Origin: Smittium mucronatum
Lineage: Eukaryota; Kickxellomycota; Harpellomycetes; Harpellales; Legeriomycetaceae
Reading direction: 5' to 3'
Assembly: GCA_001953115.1 (NCBI GenBank)
Contig: LSSL01000926.1
Span: 1-64,000, forward strand
Length of the DNA: 64,000 nucleotides
Part shown: positions 28,601 to 38,499 of the stretch, piece after piece
Layout: every line of letters starts with the position of its first letter
How positions within the stretch are numbered: position 1 is the first letter of the stretch
Position numbers and translations under genes: made by a program
The notes under the pieces: generated by a model
Seen by the model: the letters and a program-made list of their open reading frames with translations, nothing else
The model's database searches: none
Told to the model about the DNA's origin: nothing

Positions 28601-29226
28601 AAAAACAGTTATAAAATAAACTGGTAACCATGATAGTCATAACCAACAAAATTAAATAATTCTGATGTATCCTGATGTGGACTCTTCTATTAACTAGCCA
28701 TTTTTAGATCAAATCTCACCAAAATACTAAATTAGAAGTTGGGTAATAATATTTTTTGGGGCCTAAATATTTAAATTTATTTTATAAAAAAATTAAAATG
28801 TAAAGTGTAATTTTTATTGACTTTTTTTGTTCTAATTAGTAATCAAGTATTTATTTCTTATAAGAAGAAAAAAAGAAAAAATCACTTAATTTATTTAAAT
28901 ATATTTTTAAAATTGTTATTTATACCTTCAGATTTCCTATTAGGCTTAGGCCAACTAATAAAATCAGTTAATTTTTTTTTTGGTTGTATAGCATCCTTAT
29001 TTATTTATATTTTCAATTATTTTGTTTTTTTATCGGTTAAATATGAAGTTTTATTAATTTAATTTGGATATTTTTTTAATATTTTTAAACTCATTGATAT
29101 CTTTTTTAATCCTCGTATAAATTTATTTTTATAATTATTCCATCTTCAAAAATTCGGACTTATCATTACAAAACTATTAAAAATAAACCAAAAATTACTT
29201 TTTATGTTCAAAATCTGCATTTCAAA
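16698..29226. other. AT-rich region without recognisable genes
   Basis: The first few hundred bases (to about 17100) are less AT-rich and may be the 3' part of the DIRS relic. The string TAATTTTATCTGGC occurs twice there, near 16667 and 17058. Beyond that the sequence is homopolymer-rich AT DNA. The ORFs of 60-81 codons at 18658, 19986, 27229, 27945 and 28817 (plus strand) look like chance readings. No RNA gene, terminal inverted repeat or coding homology was noticed. The patch at 28480-28700 is somewhat less AT-rich but featureless. Confidence 0.6.
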
Positions 29227-29239
29227 GAATTTTTCAGCT
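29227..29239 (+). repeat. Target-site duplication, left, of copy B
   Basis: The 13 bases GAATTTTTCAGCT directly precede the unit at 29240. They match 11 of 13 positions with GGATTTTTCATCT at 29865-29877, directly after the unit's A-tract. This is the pattern left by LINE-type target-primed integration. Confidence 0.65.
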
Positions 29240-29278
29240 CATAACAATGAAATAACTTGCCTTGGTTTAAGGACTTAA

Positions 29279-29302
29279 TAGTGTACTTTTCGAAGTACAC
29301 TA
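29279..29302 (+). other. Perfect hairpin with TTCG loop
   Basis: The stem TAGTGTACTT (29279-29288) pairs exactly with AAGTACACTA (29293-29302) around a TTCG loop. As RNA this would be a 10-bp stem capped by a UUCG tetraloop. The equivalent position in copy A (near 15449) keeps only the ACACTA half. Confidence 0.85.
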
Positions 29303-29488
29303 AACTAAAATTTCACACAGAATTGTACTTTTCTTCGTTGGGAGTAGTGAAGACAGCGCAAAGCGATTCGGAGGGCAGCGATTCCAGAGGAGGACCATCT
29401 CGAAACAGGAGGAACTGATCGTTTAGCACAGCTAAGACACAGTCTAGTGCACAAGTCCAGCGTTCGACGGTCACACAGATCTCAGCGT

Positions 29489-29710
29489 CTAATAGCTATC
29501 TGTAGGAAAGTCATGTCGATCAGACCCAATTTTGGGTAGGAGCCTAATTTTATTAATCCTGTTAGAAGTAGGCTCTGAATAGGAACTCATTAGTTTCAAT
29601 GAACTATTGTTCGTTGACAAAGAGCTTAATTCTTGACCTCTTGTAACCTCAGTCATACACCTACTTGAAGCAACGCCAGAGAGGGTCTTTCGGTTGGTTG
29701 ACTGCACCAT
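29489..29710 (-). CDS. Short conserved frame inside the repeat, unknown
   Basis: This 73-codon frame starts Met-Val-Gln-Ser-Thr-Asn-Arg-Lys-Thr and contains Gln-Glu-Leu-Ser-Ser-Leu-Ser and Ser-Tyr-Ser-Glu-Pro-Thr-Ser-Asn-Arg-Ile-Asn-Lys-Ile. The same reading is present at 15644-15859, and on the plus strand near 62735-62950 with one stop and one frameshift. It runs antisense to the A-tail orientation of the unit. It may be the remains of the N-terminal coding part of a DIRS-like gag, or simply a frame preserved because the copies are young. The family is not recognised. Confidence 0.35.
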   Translation of the reverse strand: MVQSTNRKTLSGVASSRCMTEVTRGQELSSLSTNNSSLKLMSSYSEPTSNRINKIRLLPKIGSDRHDFPTDSY

Positions 29711-29877
29711 TATCCCATAGATAAGCAGCCGGTAGTCCGGTAGAGGATCTTAATATAGCTAGGACAATAGTCTTTTATATATGTCTTTTTCTTTTTTTCA
29801 TATTTTTTAGTATAGTTTTTAATGATGTTATCTTACAATAAAATTCATTGTTGTAAAAAAAAAAGGATTTTTCATCT

Positions 29878-31101
29878 ACAAAAAACGCTTCTTATCTCCA
29901 AAATTTTCATTTATTACCAATTGATTAAATAAGATCCCAATTTTTAATGATTCTTATCTGTAAAATGTGTCTATTAATACGCTTTTACTATTGTGTGCTA
30001 AAAAAAAAGTCGAAACTATGGATGAAAAGATGAAAGTTTCTATATAATTTAAAGGCAGAGCCTACTATTATGATCTGTTAATAGATTTAAAAAAAGTATG
30101 AATTTTCAGTATAAATGCCTTATGAAAAAAAAAATGCAATAAATTTAAAGGAATTTACCTCAAATTTGGCTATAAAAATAGAAATAAACCTATTCCTCCC
30201 CCTTTCTAAATATTTACATTTAATAGCAAGAAATAGAAAAAAGTTTAATTTCTAAATACTATTTGGCTTTATGAAAAAATGCTCTTTTACAAAAATTTGG
30301 GTCTATTTGATTTACAGAATTTCATTTAGCCAATATATACATATATATTTTAATTTCTAAAAAAATTTAATACGAAATAATAAATTCTTTACAGGGACAA
30401 AAATTTCAAACAGTATTTTTAAAACATACCAATAAAGTCACATCCTATCAGGAAAATCTAAAATTTATATTTTCCCCATTATGAAACAAATTTTAAGCTA
30501 TCTAATACGAATATAGATTTTAATGAGAATAGATTCTTTTTTATTTATATAGAAATTTTTTTTGTATTTAATCAAACTCATATATATATAGATAGATATA
30601 TACCCTTGTTTTAAAGGATTAAGTTTCAAACTATTCGGTGGGGTTTTAATTTCGATATTTTTACCATTTAATCGAGGATAGTTGGTAAAGCAGCTCATAA
30701 AATTTATGAAATTTCTTTAAAGCGCAGTTAGATAAATTATAATTAAAGTGGTTTTCTCATTTGTTTTAAATAAAATTAGAAATAGCTCTAAAACTCGAAT
30801 TTTGTTTTAAATGGCAAGTTAAATTTTCATTATCTTGAAAAGGTCAGTAATAGCTGGGATATCGTTTAAAATTATAACATTTTCGAACTTCCGTTAGATT
30901 TCTAAAATATAATCAGTTTTTTTATAGCAAAATTCAGGAAAAGTGTATTAGTAAAAGTATTTTCCAAAAACCGATATCCAATAACTAAGAATTTTTTTGT
31001 TCTGTTATAAAGTCATCGAATTTTAAAGATAAAATTTGTTAATTGAATACTGAAAATACAACTAAATGCAGATTTTGTAGATTAATGGGCAAGTTTAATT
31101 G
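29878..31101. other. AT-rich spacer
   Basis: No gene or structured repeat was seen between the retroposon unit and the inverted-repeat element. The 66-codon minus frame at 30498-30698 overlaps a simple ATAG/TATA tract and looks like chance. Confidence 0.5.
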
Positions 31102-31785
31102 CAGGGCCTCTCACCGAGATTCAAATTACTTCCCAATAAAATGAATTTTTTTCCAATCAACTGGCATTATTTCCCAATCATGTATTCTTCTTACCAAAAG
31201 CCGATAAAATTTACCAGTACGGATTAAACTATTTCCCAAAAAATGATGCACTATTTTCCCTTATGTTTAGTAATACTATACAATAAATAATAGTCTAGAA
31301 TATTTTCAAGGGTATTTATTACAACATTTAAAAACCAACTAAAATATAAGCTAGAGGATAGAATATTATTCCGAGGCCCCTCTCGTTACATGATTTGAAA
31401 TACACTTCCTTTTATGATTTCATTGCTCTTAATAAAGAATATCTCTTTTGTACCTGTTTAATAGTGAAATTATCATTATTGGTGGGCTGATGTGTTGGGG
31501 ATATTCCCTGTTTAATCTTGCATGCTAAAAATATGTTGGGGAGTTTAATTGTTTGTATGCATCCAATTTCTTAGTTTCGGAATATCCCCAACATAAAACA
31601 TTTTCAACTCAATTCATACTACAATTTCCCAAAAAATCAAAAATTATGCACAAGAAAAAAAAAAGAATCCTCTAAAAAAATTATGTTTTATAAAGTAAAT
31701 TTTTGTTTTAGTTGTTACATTCTTATTTATGCGGATTTATTCTCAATTGGGTAGATTTTTCCTTTATAAATGTTTGAAAATATCC
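31102..31785 (+). repeat. Left inverted arm
   Basis: This arm is homologous to the reverse complement of about 33015-33430. It carries repeated ATTTCCCAA motifs (31129, 31162, 31230 and 31625 regions) that could be subterminal transposase-binding sites, and it is interrupted by about 350 bp of extra sequence (31262-31612) absent from the right arm. Confidence 0.7.
31262..31612. mobile_element. Nested insertion in the left arm, with hairpin
   Basis: The right arm has no counterpart to this approximately 350 bp. Within it TGTTGGGGATATTCC (31493-31507) is exactly inverted at 31579-31593 (GGAATATCCCCAACA), giving a 15-bp stem. A further GTTGGGGAG lies in the loop near 31535. The boundaries are approximate, no coding frame is present, and the element type is unknown. 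Confidence 0.5.
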
Positions 31786-33014
31786 GTATAAACTTAATAA
31801 ATCCACTATTTATTAATATTTTATAAAATATTTGAAATATCGATATCATAAATAAAAATAATCAAAAGCTTTATTTATGGCATAAATAATAGGGAATAAT
31901 CCTATTTTTTTATTGTTATTTTTTTTATAAGTTTTATCAAATTATTTTATCAATGGAGGAGATTTTATAAGGCCGATTCATCAGAATTAATATTAGTTTT
32001 ATGTATTGATTTGCGAGTTTATTCAAATTAATAATTTTAAATTTTAATTGAAATATTTTTTTACAACCCCGTTAAAAATATATAATAAAGGATTCGTATT
32101 TCTTTAATAATTTTATATATAATGGCAAACTATTATCTACGTTTAATTTAGGCTTAACTCAAAATACTATTAAAATAATAAATTGTTTCAAACTCACTTA
32201 TTAATAAAATCAATCTCAATATTTTATATAAGGGGTTTCTTATTTTTATCGAAACTCGATTGATAGTTAAGAATGAGTTTTGATTCTTTTTAAAATTTAG
32301 ATAGTTATTCAAGTTACTAAATGATCAGTGGAAGCAAGATTACTTAATTATACTCTTTCAATTTGTTAGTAATTATACAGATCTGTTGTGTTTAATTCTT
32401 TATTGAAGGAGATCAGCTGTATTAAAAAAAAAGTTGTCACGAGAACTCTTTTTGCCAATGATACTCATAAGAATTTCTTTAATATAAACTTTATATAAAT
32501 ATTTCTGTACACTCGGATAAATTCAGATGTCATATTATATAATTTGGGAATAAATGTATTATGTTTTGGATTATAATTATTATTGTTTTTGTAGAATTAG
32601 GGTTTTATCTGTATTAATGAGTTCAATGCTTTGATATAATTAGTATTGGGAATTGTAACTGTTTATTCGTTTTTTGGTATTAAGAAAGATTTTAATATAT
32701 TTTTTCCTTTGCAATTGTTCAAAACAAGAAAGTAAAAGCTCCCTCAACTTGATCTAGATGGATTCTAAAAAATAACTACACAGGATTAATTTTTTTACTA
32801 GGCAAAAGTTTAAACTTATATCAAATAAAATTGAGGTAACTCTACCATTAATATGATATTATCCTTCAATTTTTGTTTCAAAGTAATTTATAACATATTT
32901 TTTAAGAGAGTATCTTTCAATACAGATGTTTTAATTCTAAAAGTTAAATATATCTCAAATGTTATATAATTTAACTATATTAATTGAGGTGAATTTTAAT
33001 TTTTCATAATAAGA

Positions 33015-33430
33015 AAAAAAATTTTTTTTTAAACATTTTTAAAGGAAAAAAATATGAAGAAAAAAAAACTGTACTCAGTTAAGAATAAATCCGCTTAAAT
33101 AAGAGTATAAAAACTAGAACATTAATTTTCCTGATAAAATGAGATTTTTTTTAGCAGATTCTTAAATTTCCTAATACAAATAATTTTTGATTTTTTGGGA
33201 AATGCATCTTGAACTTTTAGGAAATAGTGTGTAATCTTACAATAAAATTTCGTGATACAAAAAAATAAATAGGAAATGGTGGATCATTTTTTGGGGAACG
33301 ATTTCATTTGTATTGAAAAATGATACTGGTTGATTGTGAAGAAGTGCACGCCATTAAGAAATATTGCTTTTTAGCTATATAAATTTATCATCTAATTGTG
33401 ATGGAGCTAAAATCTCGGTGGGTAGCCCTG
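33015..33430 (-). repeat. Right inverted arm
   Basis: This is the inverted counterpart of the left arm, ending in GTAGCCCTG at 33430. It contains its own later micro-insertion of the A-tailed retroposon family at 33230-33269. Confidence 0.7.
33218..33281 (+). mobile_element. Micro-insertion of the A-tailed retroposon, with TSDs
   Basis: The insert 33230-33269 consists of the family's 3' end (AATCTTACAATAAAATTTCGTGATAC) plus an A-rich tail. It is bracketed by TAGGAAATAGTG (33218-33229) and TAGGAAATGGTG (33270-33281), 11 of 12 identical. The insertion is nested in the right arm of the 31.1-33.4 kb element and is therefore younger than that element. Confidence 0.8.
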
Positions 33431-35237
33431 TAATTTTTATAATTTTTGACTGATAGGTTCACATTTTGAATTCAAATGGGTTTTAGCCATAAAATTTTAT
33501 CTGAATTTTTGCTTCGATAATTATCGGCTCTTTTCAGGAACAAAGTTTTTAACGAAGCCTATATTTTATAAATTGGAAATTTTTATTGAATTACTCGGGT
33601 AGATAATAGCCAAATTTTTACATTATGGATATAGGTTACTTAATAATTATATATTAGGGGTAAACATTGTTTCAAACTCCAGATCCCGGTTACAATATAT
33701 TATGCCTATGTACAAAAAAATAATGCACATTGTTATTTATTACGATTTCTACAGGCCGAATATTTTTTTAATTGGATAGATAGAGGTATTAAATTGATGA
33801 ATCGATAGATTTGGATGTTTTGGGGGCTACAGGGCATTTACCTATTTCCAGCTGACCTACAAGACATTTTGCTTAATTTTCATCCACTAATAATTTATTA
33901 TTAAGCTTATTTTTTTTAAAAGATATTTTATAAAAAATAGCTATTTTACTGGATAAATACCTTTTGATCTTGTTTAATAATAAGATGAATAATTAGGCAA
34001 AATATGCTAGGTCAAATGATCAGACAACTTTCCAAATGCATAGATTTTTAATTCTTAATAAATCGCTTTTTAAACAAAAGGATGGACGCTTATATAGGCA
34101 AATTATAATAACCAAACTAAATGAATTTAAGAAGGTGCCATGACTATTTGCATACTACCATTTCGTCTAATTTTTCTACCTATCATTTTACATGATTAGT
34201 TTTAAATTGGCAAATGAAATTTGTGTATTTCTTAAAATTATGCAACAAAAAATTTAAATCTTAATTACCTCTATTTATTGGTAAAAAAGTATACGAAATG
34301 TCCAGAATATTGAATTAGTATTATACCAATAGTCCTAACACCATTTAAGACGTATGCGTTTAATATCGTTGAAAATTATCACTAATTTAAATGAAAAAGT
34401 TGTGGGGAATTACCAAAATAGTCTACAATTAGATCATTTCCACCGGGAACGGACCTGATTATTACTATGAACTTTCGCATGTTCCATATATCAAACATAT
34501 TATTTGACGGGACATTAAATAATTTAGCCGAAAAAAAAATTACTACAGAATAATTGAGTTATCTAATAAATAAATAAACCAGTAGAATAATTCGATGGCT
34601 GAAAGTATTTGATTATATTATAATACAAAATTGACATTGCACAAATTGTACAGAAGAAATCCATATGAATAAGTAGCTCTCATCCTACCAAATGTTCGGC
34701 ACCGAACCAAAGGGCTATTTACACAATGATTTGAGGCTAATCATCACAGATTTTAAAGACAAATTCATGTCAATTCTAAATTACTAAAAAAAAGTGATTG
34801 TGGGAGTGTTACAAAAAAATTTATAATGAAAAAACTTTTTTACGTATTAGATCACAGCCATTGATGACAAATGAAGGTGTCATTTTAATTTATTTATTTT
34901 TGCTTAATGAGAATTTCGGTTATCTAAGTGTTAAATAAAAAATTAGCCAAAATACCCTTAACTGAAAGTTCATTCAGAATATATAATACATGGTGATCTT
35001 GTATATAAATGAAGGCTTTTTTATAAATTCTTTTTTAGTTTAGTACCTATACATTTTTATGTTTTCTATATTTAATATAATATCATTATAGAAAGCATAG
35101 CATCGATTTATATTTTTCAGCGATATTTTTGAGATAAGTTGGGTTAATACTTTTGAAGGTTGGTATTTTCATCAAGGTTTATATTTTTCTATATCTATTG
35201 ATTCAAAACGGGAAAACCTAATTCTCAAGTCGAAAAT
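33431..35237. other. 5' flanking region of MCT-like gene 2
   Basis: This is about 1.8 kb without a recognisable gene, slightly less AT-rich than the deserts. There is no counterpart to it upstream of gene 1, so the duplication did not include it or it has diverged. Candidate TATA-like strings occur but none stands out in this composition. Confidence 0.45.
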
Positions 35238-36545
35238 ATGAATATGAATATAAATGATTCGATCGATTTCCATGAAGATTCGACGATCACAAAGAAAGAA
35301 AATCAAGAACGAGCGGATTTGTTGGAAGATGGATGTCCTCCTCCTGATAAGGGATATGCTTGGGTCATAATGCTGGCTTCTTTGGTGAATCTTTTACTGG
35401 CTTTTGGAAGCCCCAACGCTTTTGGAGTATTCCAGGCTTACTATTTGAAAGTTCTATTTATTCATGAGTCAGCAGATAAAATCGCATGGATATCAACTAT
35501 GACCGTAACGTGTACTCTTTGTGGAGGATTACTGGCAAGTCCCTTAGTAAAGATTGTTGGAATGAGAAACGCTAGTTTGATAGGAACAGTAATTGCCACC
35601 GCAGGATTGTTGTTAGCTTCATTCAGTACACAAATATGGCAATTAGTATTAACACAGGGGATAATATTCGGTCTAGGTTCATCATTAATCGTAAATATAT
35701 CACTATCTGCACCGGCCTTGTGGTTTGAGAAGCACAAAGGTTTGGCCATTGGCATAGTGGCATCGGGTGGCAGTTCAGGGGCGTTAATATTAGTTCCTGT
35801 AGTAACAAAATCGGTTTCAACATTGAATATTCATTGGTCTTTTAGAATCCTGGCTATTATGTTTTTAGTGTGTACAGGTATATGTGGGTGTCTATTAAAA
35901 CCCCGAAGAAAATTGATTTCTAACAAAAAACTGATTGATTGGTCCTCTTTAAAGGACCCGGCTGCTATTATGATATATATAGTGGGAATGCTTTTACAAA
36001 CGGGGTTCAATGTGGTAGTACTATATTTTCCGGCCAATCTTATTGATATTGGCAAGTCACCGACAACAGCATCAAATCTGATTATGGTTTATTGCGCCTT
36101 TTCATCATTTAGTAGAATAGTATGTGGAAATTTTGCTAGAAGATTTGGAGCCGTGAACATAACGATAGTTTTTCATACGATTACAGGGATAGTCTTTTTG
36201 AGTATGTGGTACACATCGCACAAATTTTCAGTACTTTTGGCTTTTTATATAATGTTTGGGATATTTGCTGTTCCTTTTTTTTCTTTGGGACCATTAATTG
36301 TTGCTGATTACTACCCAGATGAAAAGGTTCATCAGATAAATGGGCTTGCATATCTTGCTATGGGTATGACAATTTTAGTGTGTGTACCTACAACGGGCGT
36401 TATTTTTCAAAAAGTCGGGAACCGCGTTGATTATAGTTCAATTATTTTAATAGGTGCCGTAGCCTATTTCGTATCTTTAATACCCTTAGTATTTTTGAAA
36501 TACTACCTTAAACGCGACAATCCGAATTTTAAAATAAAGAACTAA
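35238..36545 (+). CDS. MFS monocarboxylate-transporter-like protein, paralogue 2 (intact)
   Basis: This 435-residue intronless gene encodes an integral membrane carrier of the major facilitator superfamily, closest in style to fungal MCT-like transporters. The transported substrate cannot be read from the sequence. A hydrophilic N-terminal tail (1-36) precedes the Asp-Lys-Gly-Tyr-Ala-Trp box (37-42) at the start of helix 1. About six helices follow to residue 220, with Trp-Phe-Glu-Lys-His-Lys-Gly-Leu-Ala (162-170) and Gly-Gly-Ser-Ser-Gly (177-181). A central cytosolic loop rich in Lys/Arg (221-240) leads to six further helices, with Gly-Asn-Phe-Ala-Arg-Arg-Phe-Gly (297-304) in the loop 8-9 motif-A position. 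The length is normal for the family. ATGs at 35238 and 35244 are alternative starts; the first is used. The paralogue lies 22 kb upstream on the same strand. An AATAAA occurs near 36694. Confidence 0.93.
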   Translation: MNMNINDSIDFHEDSTITKKENQERADLLEDGCPPPDKGYAWVIMLASLVNLLLAFGSPNAFGVFQAYYLKVLFIHESADKIAWISTMTVTCTLCGGLLASPLVKIVGMRNASLIGTVIATAGLLLASFSTQIWQLVLTQGIIFGLGSSLIVNISLSAPALWFEKHKGLAIGIVASGGSSGALILVPVVTKSVSTLNIHWSFRILAIMFLVCTGICGCLLKPRRKLISNKKLIDWSSLKDPAAIMIYIVGMLLQTGFNVVVLYFPANLIDIGKSPTTASNLIMVYCAFSSFSRIVCGNFARRFGAVNITIVFHTITGIVFLSMWYTSHKFSVLLAFYIMFGIFAVPFFSLGPLIVADYYPDEKVHQINGLAYLAMGMTILVCVPTTGVIFQKVGNRVDYSSIILIGAVAYFVSLIPLVFLKYYLKRDNPNFKIKN

Positions 36546-37133
36546 GTATATTAATTCTTTCGCTTCTTCCGACCACATGTATATTTCTCCATCAAGCATT
36601 TATAAAAATATAAAGGGCTGAACAGAAGTTATTATTCATCATTGCCATACGCACTTATAAACATAGTTAACATTTATTTGTAATTGATGTTTCTAATAAA
36701 TCTTTACATACTTTCTCTTAAATATAAAAATAATTGGTATTTTTTTTTGTATAGTTAGTAATGTATAAGAGAATTAATGAGTAATTTTAATTATTCTTAA
36801 ACTGGAATTTTTAGCTTTATTTACAGCCCTTTTACCAGATTAATATATTAGAATATGATATAAAAGAAACTTTTTTTGATACCTTTTTTTTCATATAATC
36901 ATGGTGTAGACCAGAGTTGGAAAACGTGGTGCCATAGCATAATTATTATTGGAGTGTACGAATGGTGTTTTTATATGGTGAATGGGTTGAAAAAGAACTT
37001 TATTTCTGTTATCTACTGTGTAAATGCGTTTTTCTAGTAATTTTCTGGATAATAAGCACAAAGGTAGAGATTCTCGAAATTCGGATTGTTCAACGAAGTA
37101 CATTTTTTAAAGTATGAATAAAAATTCAACTGA
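36546..37133. other. 3' flank of MCT-like gene 2
   Basis: This is AT-rich sequence with an AATAAA near 36694. A 70-codon minus-strand frame at 36891-37103 is less AT-biased than most chance ORFs, but I recognise no family and no second copy, so it is not called as a gene. Confidence 0.45.
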
Positions 37134-37214
37134 TTCAACAAAAAAAAAAATGTTTTACGTTATCTTACGATAAAATTCCGTGATACAAAAAAAAAAAATC
37201 CAACAAAACAAAAA
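37134..37214 (+). mobile_element. Micro-insertion of the A-tailed retroposon, with imperfect TSDs
   Basis: The insert TGTTTTACGTTATCTTACGATAAAATTCCGTGATAC plus twelve A (about 37151-37198) sits between TTCAACAAAAAAAAAA (37134-37149) and TCCAACAAAACAAAAA (37199-37214). These match at 14 of 16 positions, though the A-richness makes the match less decisive than at 37715. Confidence 0.68.
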
Positions 37215-37714
37215 CCCTCCTTTCAAGTTCGCCAATTCGTCCCTAATTCAGTATTATTTAAGAAGATTTTGCAAAAATCCATAAAACCAAATGATTTTGT
37301 AAATAATGTGCATTCTATAAATTAATAGTTTGTTCCCAATCCCTGGTGTATATTATTATTATTATTCAATTTACTACATACAGGACACTCTTTTTAAGAC
37401 CAGATTTTTTTACAATGTAAACCATTGGCTATATCGAAATTATTTCACCCTTAGCTCCTTCATTTTCAATTTGTAGAAAGTACTTCGATTTGTTAAACTC
37501 AGCCAAATCTATTTGCCAATTTAAAAAACTTCTAGTAGAATATTAATCTCCTAGGATAAATCGAGGTAACATAAATAATGGCAGTGAAAGTTGCACGAAA
37601 TGACCCGCCAACGACGAAAGAGATAAACTAATAAAAATATAAAAACGTACTAGCTTTAATAAAATATCATTATTTTGCCAATGAAAGCCTGTTTTACATT
37701 CATATTACGAATTA

Positions 37715-37774
37715 TCCATTATATTTTGCAATAAATTCCGTAATACAAAAAAAAAAAATCCATTATATTTTGCA
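37715..37774 (+). mobile_element. 28-bp retroposon micro-insertion with perfect 16-bp TSD
   Basis: TCCATTATATTTTGCA at 37715-37730 is repeated exactly at 37759-37774. Between them are only 28 bases: ATAAATTCCGTAATAC followed by twelve A. The insert is the extreme 3' end of the family seen at 15.4 and 29.2 kb. Exact long duplication, extreme 5' truncation and an A-tail together indicate target-primed reverse transcription by a LINE-type machinery. Confidence 0.92.
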
Positions 37775-38499
37775 TTTTAACTCTTTCGACGCCGGTGGGC
37801 CATTTAGTGCCATTTTCATGGCCAAAATTTATGATTAGATAAATCAACGTAATATTGGTTATATGTTCGAAACTAACATAGATTTGTAAAAAATTGGCAA
37901 ATCATAATGCTTGATACAAATGGAGAGGAAGGAGCTAAAATGTTAATTTTTCCAAATTGACAACACAGCAAAGATTTAATGGGGAAGTGTCCTTTCTCAA
38001 AGAGAATTACCCAATTTGATATCACAAATATAGTCATCCATGTCTGTATCCCAAAAAGGACTAATTTTTATATATCGTAGTTTTATTACAAGAAAAAAAC
38101 AATGTGAAAAGCTACTATTTCTTAAAGAAAGCTGTTTTAATGTTTAGCCAATTATATTAATGCCTAGTATTTTCTAATTTTATCGACCTTCAGTAATAGT
38201 TTCAATAAATTTCATTAAAAATAAACCTATTTTCAAGTCTATCTGTCAAGTGTAAAATATATGTATGCCTTAATATTCGAAATAGTAAAAAAAACACCAT
38301 TAGCCTTTTAGATTTATAAGACATTGGTTTTTAAAACTTCAGTTAGAATTTGGGTCCATTTATAACGAATCAAGCTTAAATTTTGTAATTTATTTTATAA
38401 TTATAAAGGTTGGTATTACCCAAGAGTTTAAAGAAGAATTTAGTGATTTATTTTTTAGATGGTTGAATTAATAATCTTTTGATAAAAAAAGCGACTAAA

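Larger units (their letters stand above)
29240..29864 (+). repeat. Retroposon-like unit, copy B (about 625 bp, A-tailed)
   Basis: This is a full-length relative of copy A. It runs from a TGAAATAACTTGCC start to an A-tract at 29855-29864, and is flanked by the imperfect 13-bp direct repeat at 29227 and 29865. A canonical AATAAA lies about 15 bases before the A-tract. Near the 5' end it carries a perfect hairpin (29279-29302) that copy A lacks. The minus strand encodes a 73-codon frame (29489-29710). No RT, endonuclease or convincing Pol III A/B box was found. Possible explanations are a SINE-like element mobilised by a LINE, or a retroposed or solo terminal repeat of a DIRS-like element. Confidence 0.78.
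31102..33430. mobile_element. 2.33 kb DNA-transposon-like element with CAGGGC ends
   Basis: The left end CAGGGCCTCTCACCGAGATT (31102) is inversely matched by the right end AATCTCGGTGGGTAGCCCTG (to 33430). Similarity continues inward in patches. CCCAAAAAATGATGCAC at 31235-31251 pairs with 33272-33300. A 23-bp match, TTTCCCAAAAAATCAAAAATTAT, occurs at 31625-31647 and inverted at 33180-33202. GCGGATTTATTCT at 31731-31743 pairs with 33082-33094. Flanks TAATTG/TAATTT suggest a 5-6 bp duplication, but this is uncertain. The interior (31790-33010) shows no transposase, so the element is non-autonomous or decayed. CAGGG-type ends occur in hAT elements, but long arms are not typical of hAT, so the superfamily is left open. 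Confidence 0.78.

Noticed and set aside
28817..29062. An 81-codon hydrophobic plus-strand frame resembling a membrane protein
   Set aside because: Phe/Leu/Ile/Lys content follows directly from T- and A-rich sequence; no homologous motif or paralogue was seen.
36891..37103. A 70-codon minus-strand frame downstream of MCT-like gene 2
   Set aside because: Composition is somewhat better than chance ORFs, but there is no recognisable family, second copy or obvious start context.
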